A stretch of 48,367 nucleotides of DNA from the NCBI GenBank assembly GCA_021890795.1, contig JAKKUO010000013.1:1-48367 (forward strand). The letters are read 5' to 3'. This DNA comes from Bacillota bacterium (GTDB lineage Bacteria > Bacillota > Sulfobacillia > Symbiobacteriales > ZC4RG38). Positions 7,066-15,232 of this stretch are shown here, piece by piece. The notes under the pieces are model-generated. The model was not told the origin of the DNA. It saw only the letters and a list, made by a program, of their open reading frames with translations, and searched no databases. Every line of letters begins with the position of its first letter. Within the stretch, counting starts at the first letter, position 1. The position numbers were made by a program, and so were the translations under genes.

Positions 7066-9277
7066 TGCGTTGGGGCTCCTTTCCCTGTCCGGCCGGCGGC
7101 GCCGGCAGTTCCCCGGGGGTAGCCCCGGCCGGGCCGGCGCTGCCCGGGTCGAGCTTGGGGTACTCAACCCGGCCGTGGTGGACTCCCTCCAGCACCCGGA
7201 CAAAGGTCCGCTTGATGATCTCCAGGTCCCGGAGGGTCAGGTCTGAGTTGGACAGCTGCCCTTGCGCCAGCCGGCTGTTCACAATCTCCTCCACCTGGGC
7301 CTCGATCTGCTCCCGGCTGAGGGGCCCCCGGCTGCGCAGGGCCCGCACCGAGGCCTCGCAACCGTCGGCCAGCATGCAGATGGCCGTCTCCTTCCGCCGG
7401 GGCCGGGGCCCCTCGTAGCGGAAGTCCTGCTCCAGGACGTGCTCCCCCGTGCCGTTCTGGGTCGCCTTGTGGTAGAAGTACGAGATTAGCATGTCCCCGT
7501 GGTGCTCACGGATGAAGTCGATGATCTCCTCGGGCAGCCGGTACTCCCGGGCCAGTTCCACCCCGTCCTTGACGTGCGCGGCGATGATCATCGCCGAGAC
7601 GTGGGGCGGCAGCCGGTCGTGGGGGTTCTCTCCGCCGAACTGGTTCTCGCTAAAGAAGAGGGGGCGCTTCACCTTGCCGATGTCGTGGTAGTAGGCCCCA
7701 ACCCGGCAGAGCATCGCGTCGGCCCCCACCGCCTCGGCTGCGGCCTCGCACAGGTTGGCCACCATCAGGGTGTGGTGGTAGGTGCCCGGCGCCTCCATCA
7801 GCACCCGCTTCAGGAGCGGGTGGTTCGGGTTGGCCAGCTCCAGCAGCTTGATCGGGGTGAGCACTCCGAAGAGGCTCTCCAGGATGGGCAGGGAACCCAC
7901 CGCGAGCACCGCGGCGAAAAGGGCCCCTACCATCACCAGGAGCACGTCGCGCCAGAAGCTGAGGTCCATCAGCGACCCGCCGGTGACCAGGTGCAGGGCG
8001 AGGATGGTCACCACCACCGCAGCCCCGACCCAGAGCCCGGCCTGAATCAGGGTGGCCCGGGCCTCCACCCGGCGGACGGAGTAGACGCCGACGAAAGAGG
8101 CGACCGCGGAGGCCGCGGTGACCAAGAGTTCGCCCTGGGTGATCACCCCGGCCAACAGGGTGAAGAGCAGGCTCATCACCAGGGCCACCCGGGTGTCGAT
8201 GAGGATGGCCAGGAGCATGGTGCCGGCCGCCCAGGGCATCAGATAGCCGGAGAAGTTCAGGGCGAGGATGGCCAGGGAACAGGTGACCAGCCCCACCAGG
8301 CCGATGATCAGGATCCGGTTCTCCCGCTCCAGGAGATCCGGCCGGTAGCGCCACAGGTAGTAGCCCATCAGGCCGACCACCAGGTACGAGAAGAGCGCCA
8401 CCCCGAGAAGTTTGAGGGCGTCCGCCCGGGGCCCGACCAGCTCCAGGTCCAGGAGCATCTGGTACTGCTCGTGGGTGATGACCTCCCCCTTGCTGACGAT
8501 CCGCTGCCGCTGCTTGACGATGACCGGCGGCACCGACTGCCGGGCCTGCTCCCGGGCTCGCTCGGTGGCCTCCTGGTCCTCCTTCAGGTTCGACCGAATC
8601 CGCTCCCGAACCAGATCCCGGGCCAGGTAGATGAGCTCCCGGCTGTCAACCCCCTCGGGCACCCAGGCGTTCTGCACCTGGGCCCGGACCGCCTCCACCT
8701 CCTCCGGCCGGATCGCCCGGCTGAGGAGCCGGAGGGCCTGGGCCACCGTCTCCGATTCGAGGCGGCGGATCGTCTCATCGTCCGCGGTGGCCAGGGCCCG
8801 GAGCTGGGACTCGGAGGCCTGGGGCAGGATGGTCCCCAGCTCCCGCATCCGCTGTTGGATCAGTTCCTGGGTCAGCGGCCCCCGGTTGGAGGTGCCCGAC
8901 TCCCCTTCTTCCGCCGGCGGCGCCACCCGCTGCCGGACCGACCGGATGTCGGCGAAGATCCGGCGCAGTTCGGCTTCCGCGGCCCCGGCCACCTCGGGGT
9001 CGATGACCATCACCGGCTGAACCCGGCTGGCAGCCTCCTCCCGGCGCCGTTCCGTCTCCACCCGGTTGATGATGTCCCGGGGTGCCTCGATGTCAACCGG
9101 GGAGACGTCTCCTTCCTGAATGTTGAGCCGGGCGGGAATCACCTGGCTCGCCAGGAGAACGGTGAGAAGCGCGCCAAAGAGGAGTCCCCAGAAGACCCGG
9201 CGGACTCCGGCGCTGCGGTAAAGGGCCCTGACCCAGGATTGGCCGAGTCGTTCCTTCCATCCGGTCCACCAGTTCAA
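7034..9277 (-). CDS. pgpH: 7TM-HD family c-di-AMP phosphodiesterase-like protein PgpH/YqfF
   Basis: 747 aa from TTG at 9277 with GGGAGGCG 6 bases upstream. The family hydrolyses the second messenger c-di-AMP through a cytoplasmic HD domain. Order: one N-terminal helix (about 28-48), a large extracellular 7TMR-HD domain (about 50-290), seven membrane helices (about 295-500), then the HD domain with YYHDIGKVKRP carrying the HD pair, PHVSAMIIAAHVKDG, and FIREHHGD. A Gly/Pro-rich tail of about 40 residues ends the protein. Its place between phoH and ybeY is the standard one. c-di-AMP control of K+ and Mg2+ transport makes the nearby mgtE leader of interest. Confidence 0.93.
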   Translation of the reverse strand: MNWWTGWKERLGQSWVRALYRSAGVRRVFWGLLFGALLTVLLASQVIPARLNIQEGDVSPVDIEAPRDIINRVETERRREEAASRVQPVMVIDPEVAGAAEAELRRIFADIRSVRQRVAPPAEEGESGTSNRGPLTQELIQQRMRELGTILPQASESQLRALATADDETIRRLESETVAQALRLLSRAIRPEEVEAVRAQVQNAWVPEGVDSRELIYLARDLVRERIRSNLKEDQEATERAREQARQSVPPVIVKQRQRIVSKGEVITHEQYQMLLDLELVGPRADALKLLGVALFSYLVVGLMGYYLWRYRPDLLERENRILIIGLVGLVTCSLAILALNFSGYLMPWAAGTMLLAILIDTRVALVMSLLFTLLAGVITQGELLVTAASAVASFVGVYSVRRVEARATLIQAGLWVGAAVVVTILALHLVTGGSLMDLSFWRDVLLVMVGALFAAVLAVGSLPILESLFGVLTPIKLLELANPNHPLLKRVLMEAPGTYHHTLMVANLCEAAAEAVGADAMLCRVGAYYHDIGKVKRPLFFSENQFGGENPHDRLPPHVSAMIIAAHVKDGVELAREYRLPEEIIDFIREHHGDMLISYFYHKATQNGTGEHVLEQDFRYEGPRPRRKETAICMLADGCEASVRALRSRGPLSREQIEAQVEEIVNSRLAQGQLSNSDLTLRDLEIIKRTFVRVLEGVHHGRVEYPKLDPGSAGPAGATPGELPAPPAGQGKEPQRSGDSDQQPAG

Positions 9278-9323
9278 GCGTCACGCCTCCCGGGCCCGAT
9301 CCCAGCCGACGGGAACCGGGGGC

Positions 9324-10355
9324 TCAGCTGCCCGGCGCGGGTGGCGGCTGGTTCCGGCCCCCCCGGGCACCGGCGACCCGGCCCGCGCCCTGCCGCCGCT
9401 CGTAGGCCTCATAGGCCTGGATGATCCGCTGCACCAGCTCGTGCCGCACCACATCCTGTTCGGTCAGGTAGACGAAGGCGATCCCCGGTACCCCCGCCAG
9501 CACGTGCCGGACCTCCACCAGGCCGCTGGGGGTCCCGGGGGGCAGGTCGATCTGGGTGATATCCCCGGTAATCACCGCCTTGGAGCCGAACCCCAGGCGG
9601 GTGAGGAACATCTTCATCTGCTCCGGGGTGGTGTTCTGCGCCTCGTCCAGGATGATAAAAGAATCGTCCAGGGTGCGCCCCCGCATGTAGGCGAGGGGGG
9701 CCACCTCGATGTACCCCTTGTCGCGGAGGCGCTCGAAGGAGTCAGCACCGAGGACGTCAAACAGGGCGTCGTACAGGGGCCGGAGATAGGGATTGACCTT
9801 CTCCTCCAGCGCTCCGGGCAAGAAGCCCAACTTCTCCCCGGCCTCCACCGCCGGCCGGGTGAGGATGATCCGGTCGACCTCCTTGTTCTTGAAGGCAGCG
9901 ACGGCCATCGCCATCGCGATATAGGTCTTCCCGGTCCCCGCCGGACCGATGCCGAACGTGATCCCGTGCTTGCGAATCGCCTCGTAGTACCGCTTCTGGC
10001 CCAGGGTCTTGGGGCGGATGGGCTTCCCCCGGTGGGTGACGACGATGACGTCGGAAAAGACGTCGGTGAGGTGGACGTCCCTGCCCTCCCGGGCCATCCG
10101 GACGGCGTAGCGGACCTCCCGCTCCGTCAGCAGGTTGCCCGCCCGCTGCACCGCCAGAAGCTCCTCCAGGAGCCGCTGCACCTGGGCCACAGCGGCCTCG
10201 TTCCCCCGGATGATCAGCTCATTGCCCCGGGGGACCAGCTTCACCGGGAAGTTATCCTCGATGATCTTCAGGTGCAGGTCGTGCCGGCCGAAAAGCGCAA
10301 GGGCTTCCTCGTTGGTCTCCCCCACCACCAGTCGCCGTTCCAGCGTCTCGCTCAA
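9324..10355 (-). CDS. phoH: PhoH family ATPase
   Basis: 343 aa. PhoH-like proteins are P-loop ATPases related to helicases, implicated in RNA metabolism; in Firmicutes phoH is usually next to ybeY. The Walker A motif GPAGTGKT is at 137-144, and Walker B/DEAQ appears as FIILDEAQNTTPEQMKMFL. The N-terminal 80 residues form a small KH/R3H-like domain (NELIIRGNEAAVAQVQ). The start is a TTG whose TGA-overlapping TTGA sequence couples it to the stop of yqfD. A Gly/Pro/Arg-rich tail follows the ATPase core. Confidence 0.95.
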   Translation of the reverse strand: MSETLERRLVVGETNEEALALFGRHDLHLKIIEDNFPVKLVPRGNELIIRGNEAAVAQVQRLLEELLAVQRAGNLLTEREVRYAVRMAREGRDVHLTDVFSDVIVVTHRGKPIRPKTLGQKRYYEAIRKHGITFGIGPAGTGKTYIAMAMAVAAFKNKEVDRIILTRPAVEAGEKLGFLPGALEEKVNPYLRPLYDALFDVLGADSFERLRDKGYIEVAPLAYMRGRTLDDSFIILDEAQNTTPEQMKMFLTRLGFGSKAVITGDITQIDLPPGTPSGLVEVRHVLAGVPGIAFVYLTEQDVVRHELVQRIIQAYEAYERRQGAGRVAGARGGRNQPPPAPGS

Positions 10356-11641
10356 ATGTCGGGATGCCCCCCCACGTTCGGCTCCTCTGTCCCCGGGGTG
10401 CCCGTGGCCGCAGGCTGGGGCCGGCCGATGGCTTCCCGGGTCTCCAACCGAATCCGGACCCCGAGGTACTCCGGGGTGCGGGTCGACACCGCCACCGCCG
10501 GCGGCCCCACCACCTGGCCGGTTCCGGGCTGGAGTTGCCAGGTGAGCCGGGCCAGGTACTCCCGCACCGCCGCCTGGACGGCCTCAGCCTCCGGAACCGG
10601 CACCCGGTGCACCCGGACCTCCTCATAGGCTACCATGTCCAATTCGACGGGTGGGAGCCAATTCCTCCACCCGGCAAACCCGGCGGTCCGGCGGCTCGCC
10701 TCCCGGTACCCCGCGGCCGGGACCGGGCCCCCCAGGAGAAGGATGTCCCGGCTCCCCCAGCGCAAACCCAGTTGCCACCGGCGCCGGCCCGTGGGCACCG
10801 GCTCCTCCCGGACCAGGGGCACCTCCAGATACCCCTCGTAGGAGCACCGGGCGACCACCTGCCCCCGGGCCACCCGGGGACCCAGGGGTTTGTCCGGAGT
10901 CGGCGGCCACTCCTGCACGTAGGGCAGGCGGATGGGCGGAGAGGTGAAGCCGTACAGGCCCCCCTCGATGAGCACCTGGCCCAGCCGGACCGCCTCCCCC
11001 TCCTGCACCCGCCGCTGCCCCTGGAAGACCACGACGGTTTCCACCACGCAGCTGTCCCGGTCCGAGACCAGGTCCACCCGCCCCGGATCCGGGGGCGGCC
11101 GGTAGGCGGTGCGTTCCAGCACCTGCACCACCGCCCGGACCCCCTCCAGCCGCACCGACGCCCAGCCCACCTCCGGCACCCGTTCCGTGAGCCGGCGCTC
11201 CAGTTCCGCCGGGCGGAGCCGGAACCGCCAGGCCCCGGGGCGGAGTCCTAGATGGTAGAGTTCGGCCTGGACCGCCCGGGGGTCCATGAGGGCGGTCCCC
11301 CGGACCTCCACCTCCCAGATGTGCCCCAGGGCCCAGGCCAGGGCCAGGGCCGAGAGCAGACACCCCCCGACCAGATAAGGCCGGCGCCGGATCCGCCGCT
11401 GGAGAAAAGGCCAGCCCCGGCGGCCCCGGATCCGCACCCGGCACCGGGCCTGCCGGCAAAGGGGGCGCAGGTGCCGGAAGTGGGAGGCCCGGATCCGCCC
11501 CCAGACCTGGCCCGGGCGCCGCCGCAGGTGCCACAGGTCCAGGCCCTCGGCCACCGCCAGGTTGACCAGGGTCTCGGGCTGGGCCCCCTCGATGGCGATC
11601 TCCAGGGTCCCGCTGAGGTACCGCCAGAGCCCGAGGAACAC
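10352..11641 (-). CDS. yqfD: Sporulation protein YqfD
   Basis: 429 aa from GTG at 11641 with AAGGAGG 7 bases upstream. YqfD is a mother-cell membrane protein of the sigma-E regulon, of incompletely defined role in spore formation. The N-terminus FLGLWRYLSGTLEIAIEG and the following ETLVNLAVAEGLDLWHLRR are typical. One membrane helix lies at about residues 88-105 (LVGGCLLSALALAWALG), and the large C-terminal region is predicted outside the cytoplasm, with a POTRA-like start (WEVEVRGTALMDPRAVQAEL). It follows yqfC by about 60 bp and overlaps phoH by 4 bases. Confidence 0.93.
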   Translation of the reverse strand: MFLGLWRYLSGTLEIAIEGAQPETLVNLAVAEGLDLWHLRRRPGQVWGRIRASHFRHLRPLCRQARCRVRIRGRRGWPFLQRRIRRRPYLVGGCLLSALALAWALGHIWEVEVRGTALMDPRAVQAELYHLGLRPGAWRFRLRPAELERRLTERVPEVGWASVRLEGVRAVVQVLERTAYRPPPDPGRVDLVSDRDSCVVETVVVFQGQRRVQEGEAVRLGQVLIEGGLYGFTSPPIRLPYVQEWPPTPDKPLGPRVARGQVVARCSYEGYLEVPLVREEPVPTGRRRWQLGLRWGSRDILLLGGPVPAAGYREASRRTAGFAGWRNWLPPVELDMVAYEEVRVHRVPVPEAEAVQAAVREYLARLTWQLQPGTGQVVGPPAVAVSTRTPEYLGVRIRLETREAIGRPQPAATGTPGTEEPNVGGHPDI

Positions 11642-11703
11642 CGGCCTGCCTCCTTCCCCGGGGAGGTGGGCTGCCCGACGGGGGCGCACAAGCCCCCTGG
11701 CGA

Positions 11704-11976
11704 CTAGCCCAGAAACTGCAGCCCCGTCACCTGGCCGGCCAGCACCACGGTATCGGCGGTGATCTGCCGGATCACCATATCGGTGCCGGTCACCGCCAGC
11801 ATCCCCTGGGGCGTCCGCAGCACCACCCGGTCCCCGGCGTACTCCACCAGGCCCCAGTGGTTCTCCACCGCCAGGTGCCGGTCCCCCACCAGGGTCACCC
11901 GGGCGAGGTCCCGGAGGAGGTCACCGGGCAAGTCCAGCAGGCTGGTAAGCCGCTCCCGCCAGTCCCTCTTGCCCAC
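11704..11976 (-). CDS. yqfC: Sporulation protein YqfC
   Basis: 90 aa from GTG at 11976, chosen because GGAGGTG lies 6 bases upstream and the product then begins MGKRDWRERLTSLLDLP, matching the Bacillus protein in register. An ATG 21 bases further up is possible. The family is short and beta-rich: DLARVTLVGDRHLAVENHWGL followed by VVLRTPQGMLAVTGTDMVIRQI. YqfC is a sigma-E-dependent sporulation protein of unknown biochemical role, normally first in this operon. Only 55 bp separate it from the divergent capA-like gene, so both promoters must sit there or inside that gene. Confidence 0.9.
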   Translation of the reverse strand: MGKRDWRERLTSLLDLPGDLLRDLARVTLVGDRHLAVENHWGLVEYAGDRVVLRTPQGMLAVTGTDMVIRQITADTVVLAGQVTGLQFLG

Positions 11977-12031
11977 TGCACCCACCTCCGGTTCCATCTC
12001 CCCCTAACGGTATGACTGAGGAGGGATCCCC

Positions 12032-13696
12032 ATGCTCCCCCGCCTCCGGGCCTCCCGGCGGCCGGCGGCCGGCCGCCGGGAGGCCAGTCCGGCCTGCCGC
12101 CTCCTGGTGCTCGCCGCCCTCGTGGTCGCCGGCTGCCGGTCCGCCGGGCCCGGCCCAGGGCCCGGCGGACCGGCGGCTCCACTTGCCGGCCCTCTGCGGC
12201 TGCTCCATCCCCCGGCCGCGGCCGGGCTGGCCCAGGGTCTGGCCGCGGAGTGGCAGGCCCGGTGGCCGGAGCTGGAGGTGGTCACCCAGGCCGCGGACGA
12301 TCCCCTGGCCGCTCTGGCGGAGGGGGCCGGGGACCTGGCCCTGACGGCCGCAGCCCCGGGCTCGGCCCCGGAGCCGGAGGCGGTGGTGGCCGCCTGGGTC
12401 TACCCCCTCGTCCCCGGGGATTACCTGGCGCCGGAAAGCCTGACGGGCGTGGCCGGGCCGCCGGGGGAAGAGCCCTCCGGCGCCCGGCCCCGGGAAAACC
12501 AGGCCCCCGGAACACTGGCACCCCTCTCCTTCCGGGACCTGGACTGGGGCCGGGTGCTCCTGCCGGTCGCGGGGGTGTTGCCGACGCCGGAGAACATCGC
12601 CTCCGGCCGCTACCCCGGCAGCCGCCCCTTCTGGCTGGTGCCGGGACCCCGGAGCCGGGGCTGGTCCGGCCCGGTCGCCCTGGGGGAGCTGCTGGCCTGG
12701 ACCGGGGAGGAGGAGCGGGTCCTGACCCGGTCCGGCCTGGCCGACCCCGGCGGCCGGCCCAGCCGGCCGGTGACCCTGGCCGCGGTAGGAGACGTGATGC
12801 TGGCCCGGGGGGTCGGCCGGCGCATCCGGGAGGAGGGACCGGCGTACCCGGTGGCCCTGGTGGCGGATCGGCTGGCCGCGGCGGACATCGCCCTGGGCAA
12901 CCTCGAATCCCCCATCGGCGTCCGGGGCCAGCCCATCCCCGGCAAGGGGATCTGGTTCCGGGCGGACCCCGCAGCGGTAGAGTCCCTCACCCGGGCGGGC
13001 TTTGACGTTCTCTCCGTCGCCAACAACCATACCCTGGACTACGGTCTGGAGAACTTCGCCGAGACCCTGGCGCACCTGGAGGCCGCCGGGATCGCGGCGG
13101 TGGGCGGCGGTCCGGACCTGGCTGCCGCCCGCCGGCCGGTGATCCGGGAAGTCGCCGGCCTGCGGTTTGCCTTCCTGGCCTACAGCCAGTTCGCCGACCT
13201 CTTCTGGTCCTGGGACGACCCCTTCCGCTTCGCCGCCACGGAGGATCGGGCGGGGGTGGCCCCCCTGGCCGAGGCCCTCCTGGCGGAGGATATCCCCCGG
13301 GCCCGGGCGGAAGCGGACGTGGTGGTGGTGACGGTCCACTGGGGCGAGGAGTACCAGAACTACCCGACGCCAGAGCAGGTGCGCCTGGCCCGGCGGATGG
13401 TGGACCTGGGGGCCGACCTGGTCCTGGGCCACCACCCTCACGCGGTCCAGGGCTTCGAGATCTACCGGGGCGGGTTCATCGCCTACTCCATGGGCAACTT
13501 CATCATGGACCAGGAACACCACGGCCCCATCACCCGGGAGTCGATGCTCCTGGAGTTCACCTGGTACCCCGGCGGCGGCCGGACAGTCCGGGTCACCCCG
13601 GTCTGGATCACCGGCTTCCGGCCCGCCTTCCTCGAGGGACCGGAAGCCGCGGCCGCCCTCCGAAAGCTGGCCGAAATCAGCGCGGCCATCCGGTAG
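12032..13696 (+). CDS. CapA-domain lipoprotein with N-terminal solute-binding-like domain
   Basis: 554 aa from ATG with GAGGAGG 8 bases upstream. The N-terminus is a lipoprotein signal: Arg-rich n-region, hydrophobic core, lipobox VVAG followed by C35. After a Gly/Pro linker, residues about 50-235 resemble a periplasmic binding domain (AEWQARWPELEVVTQ, PLVPGDYLAPESLTG, SRPFWLVPGPRSRG). Residues about 248-554 are a CapA/PgsA-type metallophosphatase-like domain: LAAVGDVMLARGV, NLESPIG, SVANNHTLDYG, VTVHWGEEYQNYPT and DLVLGHHPHAVQGFEIY. CapA proteins serve poly-gamma-glutamate export or capsule attachment in Bacillus, but many stand-alone homologues have unknown substrates. No capBC genes are nearby. 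Two very strong inverted repeats lie within its first 140 bases. Confidence 0.88.
   Translation: MLPRLRASRRPAAGRREASPACRLLVLAALVVAGCRSAGPGPGPGGPAAPLAGPLRLLHPPAAAGLAQGLAAEWQARWPELEVVTQAADDPLAALAEGAGDLALTAAAPGSAPEPEAVVAAWVYPLVPGDYLAPESLTGVAGPPGEEPSGARPRENQAPGTLAPLSFRDLDWGRVLLPVAGVLPTPENIASGRYPGSRPFWLVPGPRSRGWSGPVALGELLAWTGEEERVLTRSGLADPGGRPSRPVTLAAVGDVMLARGVGRRIREEGPAYPVALVADRLAAADIALGNLESPIGVRGQPIPGKGIWFRADPAAVESLTRAGFDVLSVANNHTLDYGLENFAETLAHLEAAGIAAVGGGPDLAAARRPVIREVAGLRFAFLAYSQFADLFWSWDDPFRFAATEDRAGVAPLAEALLAEDIPRARAEADVVVVTVHWGEEYQNYPTPEQVRLARRMVDLGADLVLGHHPHAVQGFEIYRGGFIAYSMGNFIMDQEHHGPITRESMLLEFTWYPGGGRTVRVTPVWITGFRPAFLEGPEAAAALRKLAEISAAIR
12049..12085. repeat. Perfect 15-bp inverted repeat just after the capA-like start codon
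   Basis: GGCCTCCCGGCGGCC at 12049-12063 and its exact complement at 12071-12085 flank a 7-base loop. It begins 17 bases after the start codon and codes for the Arg/Ala-rich n-region of the signal peptide. Confidence 0.85.
12138..12171. repeat. Perfect 14-bp inverted repeat after the lipobox codons
   Basis: GGTCCGCCGGGCCC at 12138-12151 and its complement at 12158-12171 flank a 6-base loop. It encodes the Gly/Pro linker directly after the lipobox Cys. No U-run follows on either strand, so it is not a classical terminator. Confidence 0.85.
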
Positions 13697-13797
13697 AGGC
13701 CCCAGCTGGGAGGCAAGCCCGACCGCGGACCAACAGCCATTCCTCAACCCGCACCCGGCCGACGCGTGAACCTGCGCCCCAGGAGGTGTCCGCTCCG

Positions 13798-14367
13798 ATG
13801 ACCCACCGCCCTCCCGACCCGCTCCCCACCCTTCCTCCGGCGGCTGCAGCCCCGACCCCCCACCCCGGCCCTGCCCCGCAGGATCGGGCCCAGCGGCTGG
13901 CCCTGGCGGAGGCCATCGCCCGCCGGTGCCAGGAGATCTGGGGAGAGCGGCTCCTGGCTCTGGGCCTCTACGGCTCCCTCGCCCGGGGCGCTACACCCCG
14001 GACGTGCTGCTGGCCCGGGCCGCCCGGGTGGACGAGCGGTGGCCCCTGGTCGCGGGGGCCTACTGCCAGGTGAAGCCCCTGCACGACTCGGAGGGCTTTT
14101 TCCGCCGTCTCCGTGAGACCGCGGCGGCGATCCCGCCGGAGCGGTTCCGCCAGGCGGTGGAGGAGGCCCTGGTGGGGGAGCTGTATCGAACTCATCGGCA
14201 AGGCCCGGAACGCCCGGGTCCGGGGCGAGGAGAGGATGGTGATGGCCGGCCGGCTCTCCAGCCCCGACGCGGTCATCGCGGTTCTCGAAGGTTTCTGGGC
14301 CGGGCTCACCGGCTGGGCCCGGCGCCACGGCTACCGGATCGACAGCCCCCAGGCGATCCCCTTCTGA
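13798..14367 (+). pseudogene. Degraded kanamycin nucleotidyltransferase-like gene
   Basis: Three pieces in two frames follow the order of kanamycin nucleotidyltransferase (ANT(4')-type). First frame: an N-terminal region with ALGLYGSLARG, the nucleotidyltransferase GS motif. About 13990 the frame changes and the segment with the catalytic acidic pair (normally DGPYSDIEM) is missing. The match resumes as YTPDVLLARAARVDERWPL and KPLHDSEGFFRRL. At about 14174 an extra base shifts the frame back to give ELIGKARNARVRG. Roughly 60-70 residues of the C-terminal domain are absent before SSPDAVIAVLEGFWAGLTGW and the terminal PQAIPF. The start codon still has AGGAGGTG 9 bases upstream. With the catalytic residues gone it cannot be active. 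The family comparison is from memory. Confidence 0.75.
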
Positions 14368-14368
14368 A

Positions 14369-14449
14369 GCCGGAAGCGAAGGCGCAGGCCGGAAGCGATA
14401 GGATCGTGCAGGCCGGAAGCAACCGTGCAGGCCGAAAGCGGCCGTGCAG
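14369..14449. repeat. Degenerate tandem repeat, four units of about 19-24 bp
   Basis: Units begin GCCGGAAGC or GCCGAAAGC and end GCAG: 14369-14387, 14388-14411, 14412-14430 and 14431-14449. A fifth partial copy (CCGAAGGAG) runs into the ribosome site of the ABC ATPase gene. It fills the gap between the pseudogene stop and that start. Confidence 0.8.
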
Positions 14450-14467
14450 CCGAAGGAGCGTGGTCCC

Positions 14468-15232
14468 TTGACCGCCACCCCTGCCATCCGCCTCATCGAC
14501 CTCCGGCGCCGGTACGGCGACTTCGAAGCCGTCCGGGGGCTGAACCTGGAGGTGCAGCCCGGGGAGGTCTTCGCCTTCCTCGGCGCCAACGGGGCCGGCA
14601 AGACCACCACCATCAAGATGATGGTGGGCCTCCTGCCCCCCACCGCCGGCCGGGTGGAGATCGCCGGATATGACGTCTGGAAAGAACCCCGGGCAGCCAA
14701 GCGGGTGATCGGCTACGTGCCGGACACCCCCATCCTCCACGAGCTGCTCACCGGCCGGGAGTTCCTCTGGTTTATGGCCGACCTGTACGGCCTGCCCCGG
14801 GCCGAGGCCCGGGCCCGCACCGAAGCGCTTCTGGCCGACTTTGGCCTCACGGACGCCGGCGACCGGCTGATCCGGGAGTACTCCCTGGGGATGAAGCGGA
14901 AGCTGGCCATCGCGACGGCGCTCCTGCACCGGCCCCGGGTGCTGCTGCTGGACGAGGTGACCAACGGCCTCGACGCCCGGGCCGCCCGGGAGGTGAAGGA
15001 CCGGATCCGGGCCTGGTCCCGGGAGGGAATGACGGTCTTTCTCACCACCCACATCCTCAGCGTCGCGGAGGAACTGGCCCACCGGATCGGGGTGATCCAC
15101 CGGGGCCGGCTCCTCTGCGTCGGCACCCTGGCGGAACTGGCCGCCCGGGCCGGCCGGCCCGGGGCCAACCTGGAAGAGGTCTTCCTCACCCTCACCGGCG
15201 ACCGGTTGCCCGAAGAGGAGGTAGCGGGATGA
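14468..15232 (+). CDS. ABC transporter ATP-binding protein (ABC-2 exporter type)
   Basis: 254 aa from TTG at 14468, with GAAGGAG 9 bases upstream. It powers an exporter with the membrane protein encoded next (4-base ATGA overlap). Walker A is GANGAGKT, the Q-loop region is YVPDTPILHELLTGREFL, the signature is YSLGMKRKLAIATALL, and the switch His lies in TTHILSVAEELAHRIG. The Walker B/D-loop reads LLLDEVTNGLD, with Val where DEPT is almost universal; the catalytic Glu is kept. The organisation resembles bacitracin- or Nat-type exporters, but the substrate cannot be read from the sequence. Confidence 0.92.
   Translation: MTATPAIRLIDLRRRYGDFEAVRGLNLEVQPGEVFAFLGANGAGKTTTIKMMVGLLPPTAGRVEIAGYDVWKEPRAAKRVIGYVPDTPILHELLTGREFLWFMADLYGLPRAEARARTEALLADFGLTDAGDRLIREYSLGMKRKLAIATALLHRPRVLLLDEVTNGLDARAAREVKDRIRAWSREGMTVFLTTHILSVAEELAHRIGVIHRGRLLCVGTLAELAARAGRPGANLEEVFLTLTGDRLPEEEVAG

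Noticed and set aside
12049-12171. Hairpins in the capA-like gene as terminators
   Set aside because: They lie inside the coding region and no U-run follows on either strand.
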